Source: a virus. From it: DNA of 64,000 bases. This document shows positions 27,512 through 37,262 of the stretch, piece after piece. How positions within the stretch are numbered: position 1 is the stretch's first letter; each line of letters opens with the position of its first letter. The stretch covers positions 124,001 to 188,000 of IMG/VR virus record IMGVR_UViG_3300042691_041259; one strand, given 5' to 3'. Both the position numbers and the translations under genes were made by a program. The notes below the pieces were generated by a model that was not told the DNA's origin, did not search any database, and saw only the letters and a program-made list of their open reading frames with translations.

Positions 27512-28726
27512 TTATTCTTCGTTAGGGATTGTCAAAAAGATTTTATCATTGTGTACGCGTTCAACGGACACCATTACGTGGTCACCTACCGCGTAATTCT
27601 TCTTTTTGATTTTTATTTCTTTCTTGGAAATTAAGCCTACAATATCTTTCTGCAGCTTTACCAAAGTACCAAACGGCTGAATTGAAACAACTTCGCCACC
27701 TGTGATCACTCCTAAATGTTTTTCTTTGAACTCTTCAAGCTCTTTCATACGAATGCTTGGATCTTCATCGGTAAGAATAATTTTCTTATCTGGCGTAATT
27801 TCTTTAATCCAGAATTGAACGGTATTTCCTGCCGAAAATACGCCACTCTTAAAGTCTTCCCGCATTTCAGGAGTCATTTTACTTGTATGTATAAGACCTG
27901 TGAAGATCTCATTAAATTCTACAAATACACCAAACTTGGCAGTACCAGTGACTGTTCCTGTATATTTTTCTTCCAGGCTAAGGCTTTCAATTTTTGAAGG
28001 CAATACGTGTGAAAGATATTTTTTGTGGCTGAATACAAATGTTCCAGCGTCTCTGAGGTAATCTTCCACCATTACGTATATTTCTTTGCCCAGCATTGAA
28101 TCAAAGTCTCTTACAATATTAGCCGCTGCCAAAGAACCAGGTAAGAAACCTTCTATACCGGCAACGTTAACCAGGAATCCACCACCATTTCTGCTGATGA
28201 TTTTTGCGGTGTACGCGCTGGTAGGCTTTTCAATTTGTTGGAAGAACTCAGAACGAATGCTTTGAGAATGTCCTTTGCTTAGAGAAGCTATTGTATAAGG
28301 CTTTATGGTTTCAATTACCACTTTTTTGCCTTCAGCTCCAATAAATCCTGAAAAAGCGCCCTCGGTGTTTTTCATCCAGTCTACAAAAGACTCTTGATTC
28401 ATACCAACAGTCTTAAAGTATGGCTTTTCTTTTTCCAATTGAATCACAGCGTCAATCATACCTGAAAGGGTAACTACCATTTCAGTGTCATTGATACTAA
28501 CCACGGAAGTGATTGCGTGATATTCCCCAACTTTTGGTTCTTTTACGCCGCCAGCTGTGGATTTTTCATAGCGGAGATACATTTCTTCTGCACCGCTGTC
28601 ATGTCTCCAAATCTTTACTCCATATTTCTTTAGGAGAACGGGATTTGGGATTCTTCTTGCTTGACGGTCTTCTGCTTCAAAAGCCGCCCAGTCAAAGTCG
28701 AGTGTTGTGTTATTTTTGATTTGCAT
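27512..28726 (-). CDS. S1-domain RNA-binding protein (ribosomal protein S1-like)
   Basis: A 404-residue protein built of S1 OB-fold repeats: a degenerate one at about 68-150, then 170-235 (AKIISRNGGGFLVNVAGIEG), 252-320 (GTVTGTAKFGVFVEFNEIFTG with the typical GLIH ending) and 338-402 (GVITGGEVVSIQPFGTLVKL). The layout recalls a shortened bacterial ribosomal protein S1, which has up to six repeats and feeds mRNA to the 30S subunit. The N-terminal 65 residues resemble a ribosome-docking extension only loosely. It lies among tail genes under a late-type box. Because this genome seems to lack Shine-Dalgarno sites, a role in favouring phage mRNA translation is attractive but is only inference. Other RNA-binding roles are possible. 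Confidence 0.82.
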   Translation of the reverse strand: MQIKNNTTLDFDWAAFEAEDRQARRIPNPVLLKKYGVKIWRHDSGAEEMYLRYEKSTAGGVKEPKVGEYHAITSVVSINDTEMVVTLSGMIDAVIQLEKEKPYFKTVGMNQESFVDWMKNTEGAFSGFIGAEGKKVVIETIKPYTIASLSKGHSQSIRSEFFQQIEKPTSAYTAKIISRNGGGFLVNVAGIEGFLPGSLAAANIVRDFDSMLGKEIYVMVEDYLRDAGTFVFSHKKYLSHVLPSKIESLSLEEKYTGTVTGTAKFGVFVEFNEIFTGLIHTSKMTPEMREDFKSGVFSAGNTVQFWIKEITPDKKIILTDEDPSIRMKELEEFKEKHLGVITGGEVVSIQPFGTLVKLQKDIVGLISKKEIKIKKKNYAVGDHVMVSVERVHNDKIFLTIPNEE

Positions 28727-28754
28727 ATTTATAGGTTTTCTATGTCTATATATC
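28726..28754 (-). promoter_or_regulatory. Two late-type boxes before S1-like gene
   Basis: Minus-strand GATATATA (28747-28754) and TATAAATA (28726-28733) precede the S1-like ATG at 28726; the second runs into the start codon. The first, about 20 bases upstream, is the better promoter candidate. Confidence 0.45.
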
Positions 28755-28756
28755 TT

Positions 28757-31700
28757 TTACGGAATTGCTTGATAGCCTGTAGCCGCCAAGTATGTGGAAC
28801 CAAGTCCTGACTTTCTTTGAGCTGTTGCTACTAATTGGTCTAGCCAAATTACAAAAGGAACATTCTTATCGCTTAGGCCTTCCCAAGTTGGGAGTTTTTC
28901 GAGAGGCTTAGTCGGATGTAATTTTGTAAAGGCAAGCCTTGCCGGAGAAAAACTGCAGGCTAGTAGTTTTACAATCAATGGCGTATTGTTAAAAAGCAGA
29001 GGCAGCACTGAATTTAGCAAAGGCTCTAAAATAGGCTTAAACAGCTCCCAACTTACATCGTAAAAAGGCCCGTCCTTTCCAGGAAGACTGAGTTTTGGCG
29101 GAAATTGGAAAAGCTCAATAATACTTAAAAACGGAAAGCTTCCTAACGCATTTATTGTGTTAATTAACGTAGAAACGCCGTCAAGCGCAGGATACACCGT
29201 TGATTCAAGAACTCCTCCTATAAAGCTTTTTATATCGCTACCTTTAATATCAGACAGACCAACGCCAAAGAGCGCTTTAACAATTAAAGAAACGGCAATT
29301 AGCTTCTGTACATTTTCTGAGGAAACGGCTTCATAAATTTTTGCCATGATAGTTGCTTTAATTGAATCAAAGGCTACTTGTGCGGCTTCTTTCATAAGAG
29401 TTTTAATAAGAGACCCGGGTATCACAATTTGAGAAGGTAATCCAATCTTTCCTGGAAGTGGAACTTTAAACTTAAAAGGTATTTGCTTAACCATGTCAAT
29501 AGTCTGCTTAAGCATATTGTAGCTTTCTGGATCGGGTATCACAAGTTCTGGAACCGCATCAAGCAAACCATTGATGGTGTTGTAAAACAATCTCTCCGCC
29601 GAAGGAAGATTTCCGCTAAGATCTAGTTCAAAAGACACTAGGTTTGCTATTTGTTCAAGCGGCAATGCATCAATAATAGAAGGCGCCGCTTTGAAAGCGC
29701 CTATCAGTACATATATGTATGGCGGAACTACCGGTAGCTGAATGTTTGTGTAACATGGAAATGGAAGAACCAGCGCGTCCACTGTTTTTGAGACAAACCC
29801 AAGAATTTCAGGGTTTATCTTTTTAGCAGCTTCCTCTAAAGGTTTCTTTATCAGCTTTTTAATTATTTTTGCTCGCTCTCGCACTTTTTCATCTAGAGAA
29901 GTATCAAAAGACAGCCTAGATTCTAATTCGTCAATTTCTGCATCGATTTCTCTAAAAAATCTTTTCACATTAGGGGTATCAACTTGCTGCAGTACCTGCT
30001 CACGAAGCTTTTTCTTTATATTGATAGTAGGTATCCCAATTCCTAGAGCTTTAAGCAGCTCGCTTTGTAACTCCGCCGGTGCTGAAGTGACTGTATCAAT
30101 TGCCTTATTGAGATTGTCCATAATTTCTCCTGGCCCTAAAGTTTTTAGCAACAACTTTTTATCATCTTTAGGAAATTTAATAGAATTTACTTTAATGCCA
30201 TCTATAGCTTTTACCGCACCAGCAAACACTTCTGTTAAAGCCGCTTCAATTTCTGCAGGATTTGGCGGTAGGCCTTCAAAAGCTTCCCTGATTTGTTGTC
30301 TCTTAGCACGTGCTGCCGCAGAATTGCCACCTATTGAAGGCGGATCCGGTATTTCCAATTGCGAATAAGAAGACTTAATCTTCTCTTTAAGCTTATCAAT
30401 GATATTTTTTCCGCTGTCTGGATTTCCAACATCGTTATTAGCATTGCCTACTAATAGTTTTCCTAATGGCGAAGACAGATTGATCTTGACTCCGCCTGGA
30501 GGCAACAATATGTCTAATAAAGACTTTTCTTCAAGTGGATTGACTCCAGCCACCGTAGGGTGTGGTATTGAACATGGTCCTCGAGATGTCAACATAAATG
30601 TTGCATCCCCCTTTTCATCAATAAACATAATAAACGGAGCTGGAATAAATCCAGCAAGAGCAATCCAAATAACAATTGTTCCTAAAGGAGTACTGATAGT
30701 TATGATATGTTTCCAAAGAAGAGGCAGAGGTATGCTAATTAAAGGATCGGGTATCCCAAGAGCAAGCGTAGGTATGGCCGGTATTGGAGGTATTGGAAAT
30801 TGAATAGCCACTGGATAGTATCGAAAAAGCCTGACACTAAAATTGGTAGGATCCAATTCAGGTACCGGTAGCACACTTACCTTTTGCATTATTTTTGTGT
30901 ACTCTTTCCAGTAACAGTTCTTAATAAATGTAGGACATCGGCCATCAGATGGTCTTTGACCTACTGGATCTGAACCCAATTTATCCTTGCATTCTTTCTC
31001 TAAATTTGTAGAGTCACCTCCATCAACAGGGGCTCCAAGTTTTTTAGCTGTATTTTCAATGTTTGCTTGATTCTCTTCAACACAAATTTGACAGCTTTCC
31101 ATTAAAGCATCTAGTGAAGCCAGTTCTTCTTGCAATTTTTCGTAATATGTGCGGGCAACAAATGATTTTCTAGAAAAATCGTCTATATTACTAATTGAAT
31201 ACAGTTGGATCAGATCGTCTAAAAACCCGCGGTTTTCAATGTTATCAAAGAAAACAAGCGCTGCTTCCCTTTTTGCTGCTTGGTCAATCGGGCCATTGAT
31301 AAAATTTGCATACGCAGCAGAGTTTTCAATGTCTTGAGCTTTTTGGATAACCTTTTCACGAGTTTTTTTATCTAGGTTTTCTAAAAAATCTTGTGCTATC
31401 TCATCATTACTTTTCAAATCTTGAGAGGCTGCCGGAACCTGTATTATGACTTCCTCTTCCAGACCATTTTTTACCACTTTATTAACTGTTTCGCCTACAG
31501 GCTCTCCTCTATCATTAAACTGTGGCTTTGGCTGTGTGTAGCCTTGCTCTTGATATGTAAAGAAGTAGTCTATTCTTTTTGCTGAGAAGAACGGCTTCCA
31601 TATGCCAACTTCAAAAAGACCTTGCCTATCTTTTACTAGGTTTTCTCCAGAATACTCTGGAACGTCAATGGGTATGATGTAATTCACTAGCGGTTCAGAA

Positions 31701-33628
31701 ATGCCTGTGATTGTGTTAAGCTTTCCGCCTAATGATGTCCCCGTTCCTGATATGTATGACGGATTCCAGACTGTACTAGGTGTATTGATAGACTCTTGCC
31801 AAAGCTCTTGACAGCGCCCTCTAACATCATAATAAGAATCCGTTTCCGCGGTTATTTTAAGAATTCCCGGAGCTTTAATGCTCCATTGATTAAATTGCGT
31901 AGGTAAGTACCCTACCAAATTACTCAGTGGATTTGTGTCTATGTTTAGCCCCTGGCGAATTTGCTGGAGGTTTCCATTTGCAATATTGTTAAGTTCATCT
32001 TTAAATCCATTAAATTGGGTTTCAACCGCAATTAGATTTTCATTTTCATCATTGATTGTTAATGTATAAATTCCTTGTCCTTCATAATTAAGATAAGTCA
32101 AAGCTTCCACCCCGCTAAGAAAATCTTCTGAATTAGTGTACACTCCATTTGTTAGGGATGAGTAATCAGTAGACTCTGCTATAACAGCGTCGCGATCTCT
32201 AATAATCGCAATCAATTGATTATTGAAAAAATCTATGTAATCTTTTAGCCTATCAAAATACTGGATTGTTATCTTGTGTAAAATTGCATGCGAGTAGAAC
32301 GCATACCATTTATTACTTGCGTCTCCTTTCTGCGCTCCACATTTTTGCATCTGCTGAGAAAAAGCATCAATTTCAGAAAGAACTTCTTGAACTTTATTGA
32401 GCTCCCCTTCCTGTGAAGGAATTTCTACATTTGGATAATCCACTGCTACCGATCCATCTTCACCCACACTCGCAAACCCTGATATGTCGGCTGCTATTCC
32501 AGCAGCTCCAGCAGCCCCACTTTCATCACCATCTGTAGGAACTTTGCAAGTCTCGTCATGAATTTTTTGAATCTCTTCCTCCCTATACGCAGATGGCTTA
32601 GGTGTTACATCCGCACATTTATTGATAACCTTTCCTATTTGTGATGGATACGTATCCTCAGGGTCCGGCAAGCCTATTTGTGTTGTGACATTACTTACAG
32701 GGTCAGACAATCCTGCTTCTTGTGCTGCACCATTGTTTACAAGGTCAGGCAATCCTATTATGGATTGAACATTTAATTCTTTTATTTGCTTTTCATTTTC
32801 AAAAAAAGTTTGAGCCTCTTTTTCAATATCAACGTCCTTTACTAAGTTTACTCCAAGTATTTTAGTCTGCTCAAAAAATTCAACTTTGTCCTTTGCATTT
32901 TTCAGAGCATTTTTTACAGATGGCACTCCTAAAAATTGCTCTTTTGCGAGATTTTGCAGCTCTTCAAGTTCTTCTGGCCCAGATTCCGATAAGAGTTTTT
33001 TGTATGTTACACCTGCCAAATTTTGCAAAGCCTCTTCAGCAGAACCAAATTTTGCATCGGGTGCCCATGCAAATGTTCCAATTCCTATTTTGAATCTTAC
33101 GCCAAGCTCAATTGGACCAAACTTAAAACCTAGCACAGCATCAATAGTAGGTATTGTGATAGCTATTTTTAACTTTGAAAACGCGTTTAAATCAATTCCA
33201 CTCAAATCCATTACCTTTGTAATATCAATGTTTGGATTTTCTGTGATTTCAGTAATTTTGAATTTGCCAACCTTCTTTTCCGGATCCGTGATTTTTACAT
33301 CATCAAAATTGACATCGCCATCGGGAAGGCTAAAAAGCGTTTCCACTAATTTTGTAAGCTGCGACATTTTTCCAAGAGGGTCAACTTTCCCAATAAATCG
33401 CTCTTCAATAGGAATTTCGGGATACTCGTTGTAGTCGCTGGATGTTACTGTTTGACTGAACAGATTTTCTATTTCTTTGGCTTTTTTGATGACCGCTTGT
33501 TTTGGAGCAAGCACGCCATCAGGCACGGCTTCGTTTAGAATCTTGTTTATTTCGTCAAGAAGCTCTTTTGCTTCTTTTGATTTTGATTCACAACATGTAC
33601 AATTGATACCGTGAATTTCACTCTTCAT
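28757..33628 (-). CDS. Very large virion protein with hydrophobic Pro-rich segment (1623 aa)
   Basis: A 1623-residue protein in the central baseplate module. The N-terminus carries a CTCC Cys cluster, then long Glu/Lys helices. Residues about 340-380 hold loose GLxDP repeats. Around 940-1010 lies a striking hydrophobic, Pro/Ile-rich stretch (PIPPIPAIPTLALGIPDP and following) that could pack in the tail lumen or touch membrane. The C-terminal third has alternating hydrophobic helices and Pro-turns. It could be the tape-measure-like or hub-associated protein, but its composition is not a typical long-helix tape measure. The start overlaps the stop of the spike gene as TAATG. Confidence 0.65.
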   Translation of the reverse strand: MKSEIHGINCTCCESKSKEAKELLDEINKILNEAVPDGVLAPKQAVIKKAKEIENLFSQTVTSSDYNEYPEIPIEERFIGKVDPLGKMSQLTKLVETLFSLPDGDVNFDDVKITDPEKKVGKFKITEITENPNIDITKVMDLSGIDLNAFSKLKIAITIPTIDAVLGFKFGPIELGVRFKIGIGTFAWAPDAKFGSAEEALQNLAGVTYKKLLSESGPEELEELQNLAKEQFLGVPSVKNALKNAKDKVEFFEQTKILGVNLVKDVDIEKEAQTFFENEKQIKELNVQSIIGLPDLVNNGAAQEAGLSDPVSNVTTQIGLPDPEDTYPSQIGKVINKCADVTPKPSAYREEEIQKIHDETCKVPTDGDESGAAGAAGIAADISGFASVGEDGSVAVDYPNVEIPSQEGELNKVQEVLSEIDAFSQQMQKCGAQKGDASNKWYAFYSHAILHKITIQYFDRLKDYIDFFNNQLIAIIRDRDAVIAESTDYSSLTNGVYTNSEDFLSGVEALTYLNYEGQGIYTLTINDENENLIAVETQFNGFKDELNNIANGNLQQIRQGLNIDTNPLSNLVGYLPTQFNQWSIKAPGILKITAETDSYYDVRGRCQELWQESINTPSTVWNPSYISGTGTSLGGKLNTITGISEPLVNYIIPIDVPEYSGENLVKDRQGLFEVGIWKPFFSAKRIDYFFTYQEQGYTQPKPQFNDRGEPVGETVNKVVKNGLEEEVIIQVPAASQDLKSNDEIAQDFLENLDKKTREKVIQKAQDIENSAAYANFINGPIDQAAKREAALVFFDNIENRGFLDDLIQLYSISNIDDFSRKSFVARTYYEKLQEELASLDALMESCQICVEENQANIENTAKKLGAPVDGGDSTNLEKECKDKLGSDPVGQRPSDGRCPTFIKNCYWKEYTKIMQKVSVLPVPELDPTNFSVRLFRYYPVAIQFPIPPIPAIPTLALGIPDPLISIPLPLLWKHIITISTPLGTIVIWIALAGFIPAPFIMFIDEKGDATFMLTSRGPCSIPHPTVAGVNPLEEKSLLDILLPPGGVKINLSSPLGKLLVGNANNDVGNPDSGKNIIDKLKEKIKSSYSQLEIPDPPSIGGNSAAARAKRQQIREAFEGLPPNPAEIEAALTEVFAGAVKAIDGIKVNSIKFPKDDKKLLLKTLGPGEIMDNLNKAIDTVTSAPAELQSELLKALGIGIPTINIKKKLREQVLQQVDTPNVKRFFREIDAEIDELESRLSFDTSLDEKVRERAKIIKKLIKKPLEEAAKKINPEILGFVSKTVDALVLPFPCYTNIQLPVVPPYIYVLIGAFKAAPSIIDALPLEQIANLVSFELDLSGNLPSAERLFYNTINGLLDAVPELVIPDPESYNMLKQTIDMVKQIPFKFKVPLPGKIGLPSQIVIPGSLIKTLMKEAAQVAFDSIKATIMAKIYEAVSSENVQKLIAVSLIVKALFGVGLSDIKGSDIKSFIGGVLESTVYPALDGVSTLINTINALGSFPFLSIIELFQFPPKLSLPGKDGPFYDVSWELFKPILEPLLNSVLPLLFNNTPLIVKLLACSFSPARLAFTKLHPTKPLEKLPTWEGLSDKNVPFVIWLDQLVATAQRKSGLGSTYLAATGYQAIP

Positions 33629-34392
33629 TATTGAGATAGTTTAACATTCTTTGACGTAGAAAGCTGCTCAAAAGAAGACGCAGCGCCAGTCATTATACCA
33701 GGCGTTGAAGGCAATTTTGCATCAATAGCGCCTGCCATCATTTTTAAAAAGGTCCATAAAGGCTCTGCCAATACACCAGAATAAACTGGCGCAGGCCCGA
33801 GTTTGGTGGCGGCGGTTCCATTCATCGCAACTTCTGAAGATTCCCCTTTTATTAGAGAATTTGAAGTAATGTTAATTGTGCTATTTGCTGTGATATTGAT
33901 GGTTGTACCAACAAGCTCAATTATACTTTGGCTATCTTTATGTTCAATAGTTATACTGCTATCTGGATTGATTGTAATATGAGAATCTTTGTGAAAGATT
34001 TCCATACCATTACCAGGAGTGTAGTAGACTTTTAATTGCTCATCCTCATCGTATGCAAGCACATGACTATTAAGATAGGTGTCACTAATATCAGATTGCA
34101 TAGCCCGGTTAATTGTCTGAATACCATAGTATTCGGGAGAATACAGATTGCCTTCAGAAAATTGGACTCTTACAATTGCGCCGATTTTTGGAATGGAAAG
34201 ACTTCCAAATCCGCCAGGGCCACCTGCAAATACAGTGTTCGTTACTGGGAAAGCCCAAGGAACGTTTTCGTCTTCTACATCATCAAAAAGACTGAAGACT
34301 TTGATTTTGCATCTGCCTAATTTTTCGGGATCATTATTGTCAACGACTGGGCCTACCCAAATTCTGTCTCTTAGTTCTGCTTTTGTTGCCAT
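33628..34392 (-). CDS. Baseplate spike, gp5/VgrG-like OB-fold protein (254 aa)
   Basis: A 254-residue protein with the gp5/VgrG spike layout. The N-terminal OB fold (residues about 8-100) starts RIWVGPVVDNNDPEKLGRCK and includes PKIGAIVRVQFSEGN, the usual strand. Residues 125-185 form short repeats with x-I-x-I spacing (ITINPDSSITIEHKDSQSI then TTINITANSTINITSNS), as in the intertwined beta-helix needle. The lysozyme domain of T4 gp5 is absent, so any peptidoglycan enzyme must be elsewhere. It lies beside the hub genes. Confidence 0.85.
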   Translation of the reverse strand: MATKAELRDRIWVGPVVDNNDPEKLGRCKIKVFSLFDDVEDENVPWAFPVTNTVFAGGPGGFGSLSIPKIGAIVRVQFSEGNLYSPEYYGIQTINRAMQSDISDTYLNSHVLAYDEDEQLKVYYTPGNGMEIFHKDSHITINPDSSITIEHKDSQSIIELVGTTINITANSTINITSNSLIKGESSEVAMNGTAATKLGPAPVYSGVLAEPLWTFLKMMAGAIDAKLPSTPGIMTGAASSFEQLSTSKNVKLSQ

Positions 34393-34397
34393 TTACC

Positions 34398-37247
34398 TTA
34401 TTTATCGGTGTTTGTAGGTGGTGCTTCTTGTGAAGAATTACCCAGAGATCCGGGTGTTTCAATGTTTATATTTGGACCATTTAGACCAGTGCTTTTTTCG
34501 TTTATGACATCATTTTGTTGAGGCGCCTTTTGATCTACCTTGCCAATTTCTGTATAGTTTGTAATTTCAAGGTCTTTTGAAGGCGTGCTCATAATAACCT
34601 TTCCAAGAGGCTGTTTTAAGATTCTTTCACCTTCTAGTTCTGTCTTACCAAGTTCTGGATTATCACTATTTACAGGAGCCCCCAACAGTATTACCGGATT
34701 AAGATATTTATCTATAGTTTCTGGCCCAACGAGCGGTTCTGTTCCAAGTATTTTTTCTGGAATAGAAGGCCCTTCAAGCGGAACTGCTCCAAAATCTGGA
34801 GTTAAACCAAAATTGCCTTCTCTTGCAATTTCAGGTGATGGCGGTGCTTCTAAATTAACGCTTGTTGGTCTAGTATTACTTAGAGTTGGAGCTGTGAGAT
34901 TCACGGGATCTGGTATAACATTAGAAACCGCCGGCGCTTCTAATTCAGTCTTGGAAACTACGCTCTTTGGAACTGGAGCCCCCGTAAGCTCAGCATTAGC
35001 TGGCATATCCTTACTTGGCTCGGCACCTTCCAGATCAACTTCATTTGCTGCCAGATTTTTTTGAATTTTAGGACCGTCCAAAGAAACATTGCCACCCGTT
35101 CCATCCATGCTAGCCCCACCGTCCTCAAATGAAACATTTGTTGCAGAAGCCGAAGCAACTGGTGGAGCATTTAGATCTACTACTTTTACTGTGATTGGCG
35201 TAGTTGGAACAGAAGTCAAATCCACATTAGTGACTTGATTTGGAGCAACTGGTGGAGCATTTAGATCTACTACTTTTACTGTGATTGGCGTAGTTGGAAC
35301 AGAAGTCAAATCCACATTAGTGACTTGATTTGGAGCAACTGGTGGAGCTTGCAGATCTACCGAATCGACCCTTCCAGTTTCTGATGGCGGAGCTTGTAAA
35401 TCTGTTTGGCCAGGCGGCGAATCTATAATTGCTGGACCTTGAAGATCAACAGCCGTTCCAGTTAAGCCATTGATTTGCGGTTCTACCAGAATAACGCTAG
35501 TTGAGGATGGCGGTCCTAATATAGGGCCTTCCAACGCTACTACTTTATCTGGTGAAGGGCTTATTAAAGGTTCTTCCAATGAAACAGTTGTAGAAGACGC
35601 TGAACCTGCTGGAGGAGCCGCCAACTCTACAGATCCTGCTGGACTATCACTTACGGCTGCCCCTTCAAAAGGAACATTAGTGGCAGTCGGCGCACCTACT
35701 GGAGCGGATTCAAATGGAACCGTTTCCGGAGCTGCTGGACTTGTAGAAGGCGCTATAAAAACTACAGTACCGCCACCTTCTGATATTGGAGGAGCCACTA
35801 AATCTTGTACCGCTGGCGACACCGGTCCTTCTGTTGTTGCTCCATTACTTTCCAGAGCAATATTTGTCAATAGGCTTTCAATAAATGGTGGAGCTTCTAA
35901 TTGAACTTGTTGCGCAATTGCTTGCGCAACTTCTGGAGGAAACGAATCCGCAAACGCGTTTCCAAGAAGAACTCCAGCAACTGCGCCTTGAACGGCATCG
36001 CTAAGCTGCGCGGTTGCAATAGTTGAAACGGTTCCAAGAAGTCCTCCAAGAATTCCGTTTAGCCGGGTATTTTCTTCTCTTAACTGGTTTTGATGTACAG
36101 TTTGTTGCGAGTTGTTAAACACCTCATTTTTTATACCCGATATGTAGCCAATTTCTCTTGAAGGTACACCTCTATCAGCAGGATCCCAAAAATATGATTC
36201 TACCCGATCTTGATTTCGATCAAGCAGCCCTTGTGTATCTTTCAATATCGCTCCCAGAAGACCATAAGTGTTTCTCTCACGAATAATAGGCGTCTTTATC
36301 ACAAATTTGTTTGTAGCTTCTTTATCGGGAAACTTTCCAAGAGCTCCAAAATATGTAGGTGCCTCTTCAAACATATCAAATTCACAGTGTGCAAATTCAA
36401 AAACTAAAAATGTAGCAAGCTCATCAAAATCCTTCATAAGAATAGGATAGTTGGAGTAGTTTCCGGGATCCCTTTGAAGAGTGCTAATAAGCGCATTACT
36501 TAAGCCTGACGCCCACTGTGTATTTGGGACTTGTGCGCTCACCGCACTTTGTATGCCTCTTTCCCCCAAGCCGGGTATGTCTATATTCCCAATTGGTGGA
36601 GCCTGTATTGGATTTTGAAAATTTGCAGCATCTTGAGTTATGTTAGGATCGTTAGTCGCAGGCAATGCATCCGCTGGTCTTTGCATGGAACGTATCTCAG
36701 TAATCACCAGTTCCATCTCAAACTTTCTTAAATTTTCAGGAAGCATCCACCGCATATACACCGAGTCATAACATGCTTTTCTGTATAAATCTATCAAATA
36801 AGTCATTTTTAAATCAATAGATTCAAGAGTTTCAAATGTCAATTTCTTGTCCTTTCCACGAAAACTTTCTGCTGGATTGATTTTCCAAATGTCTTCTAGA
36901 CCAGAAACTTTAGTAATAAACCAAGGCATTCTTTGAATGTTTTGAATACCTTCTATAAATTCTCTGAGCATTTGAGCTCGGGTATATTCTCCTATGTTTT
37001 TAAGGTACTTTATTGCTGAATCTGGATGATCCTCATTGTAAAATAAGCCGCCTGGCCAAGTATCAAAATCGCCCGTCACATCTTTATATGGAAGCTGATT
37101 AAGATCTTTGAATCTTACATAAAACCCAATGTAAGTAGGATCTTCATAATCCTTGAACTTATTTGGACGCGTAGTTGCGTACTCATTTCTCCAAGAAGGA
37201 GAACTGTATTGTAAGAACTTTCTGGTGACCGAGTCGGTAAATTGCAT
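34398..37247 (-). CDS. Baseplate/tail protein with long APP-type repeat region (949 aa)
   Basis: A 949-residue protein of two parts. Residues 1-about 390 look globular and carry a phrase (YDSVYMRWMLPENLRKFEME, near 158-177) of the kind seen in tail-tube-related baseplate proteins. Residues about 470-900 are an extended, low-complexity region with a 14-15-residue period of the form VDLxAPPxxxxxxxN and variants. Two adjacent 30-residue units are identical at the DNA level. Such Pro-rich repeats form flexible or rod-like linkers. The gene is flanked by the hub and spike genes, so a place in the baseplate centre is likely. The repeat function is unknown. Confidence 0.65.
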   Translation of the reverse strand: MQFTDSVTRKFLQYSSPSWRNEYATTRPNKFKDYEDPTYIGFYVRFKDLNQLPYKDVTGDFDTWPGGLFYNEDHPDSAIKYLKNIGEYTRAQMLREFIEGIQNIQRMPWFITKVSGLEDIWKINPAESFRGKDKKLTFETLESIDLKMTYLIDLYRKACYDSVYMRWMLPENLRKFEMELVITEIRSMQRPADALPATNDPNITQDAANFQNPIQAPPIGNIDIPGLGERGIQSAVSAQVPNTQWASGLSNALISTLQRDPGNYSNYPILMKDFDELATFLVFEFAHCEFDMFEEAPTYFGALGKFPDKEATNKFVIKTPIIRERNTYGLLGAILKDTQGLLDRNQDRVESYFWDPADRGVPSREIGYISGIKNEVFNNSQQTVHQNQLREENTRLNGILGGLLGTVSTIATAQLSDAVQGAVAGVLLGNAFADSFPPEVAQAIAQQVQLEAPPFIESLLTNIALESNGATTEGPVSPAVQDLVAPPISEGGGTVVFIAPSTSPAAPETVPFESAPVGAPTATNVPFEGAAVSDSPAGSVELAAPPAGSASSTTVSLEEPLISPSPDKVVALEGPILGPPSSTSVILVEPQINGLTGTAVDLQGPAIIDSPPGQTDLQAPPSETGRVDSVDLQAPPVAPNQVTNVDLTSVPTTPITVKVVDLNAPPVAPNQVTNVDLTSVPTTPITVKVVDLNAPPVASASATNVSFEDGGASMDGTGGNVSLDGPKIQKNLAANEVDLEGAEPSKDMPANAELTGAPVPKSVVSKTELEAPAVSNVIPDPVNLTAPTLSNTRPTSVNLEAPPSPEIAREGNFGLTPDFGAVPLEGPSIPEKILGTEPLVGPETIDKYLNPVILLGAPVNSDNPELGKTELEGERILKQPLGKVIMSTPSKDLEITNYTEIGKVDQKAPQQNDVINEKSTGLNGPNINIETPGSLGNSSQEAPPTNTDK
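34399..34406 (-). promoter_or_regulatory. Late-type box GATAAATA before spike gene
   Basis: Minus-strand GATAAATA ends six bases before the ATG at 34392 and overlaps the end of the upstream gene. It matches the recurring late-type box; at this distance a leader function cannot be excluded. Confidence 0.35.
35154..35348 (-). repeat. Perfect 90-bp tandem repeat (two copies plus 15 bp)
   Basis: The 90-base unit at 35154-35243 is repeated without any mismatch at 35244-35333, followed by 15 bases of a third copy. It lies in frame within the 949-residue protein and encodes two identical 30-residue blocks, each holding two of the protein's 14-15-residue motifs. The lack of any silent change points to a recent duplication. 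Confidence 0.95.
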
Positions 37248-37262
37248 TCAGGCTATATATTT

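Noticed and set aside
32886-33434. 182-codon plus-strand open frame
   Set aside because: It is the complement of the start of the 1623-residue virion protein and has Ser/Phe/Ile-rich composition typical of such shadows.
28757-33628. Tail tape measure protein
   Set aside because: Length would suit a long tail, but the sequence has many Pro-rich and beta-type stretches and lacks the continuous helices expected.
34585-35904. Two long plus-strand open frames
   Set aside because: They are complements of the APP-type repeat region and follow its period; no motif or leader supports them.
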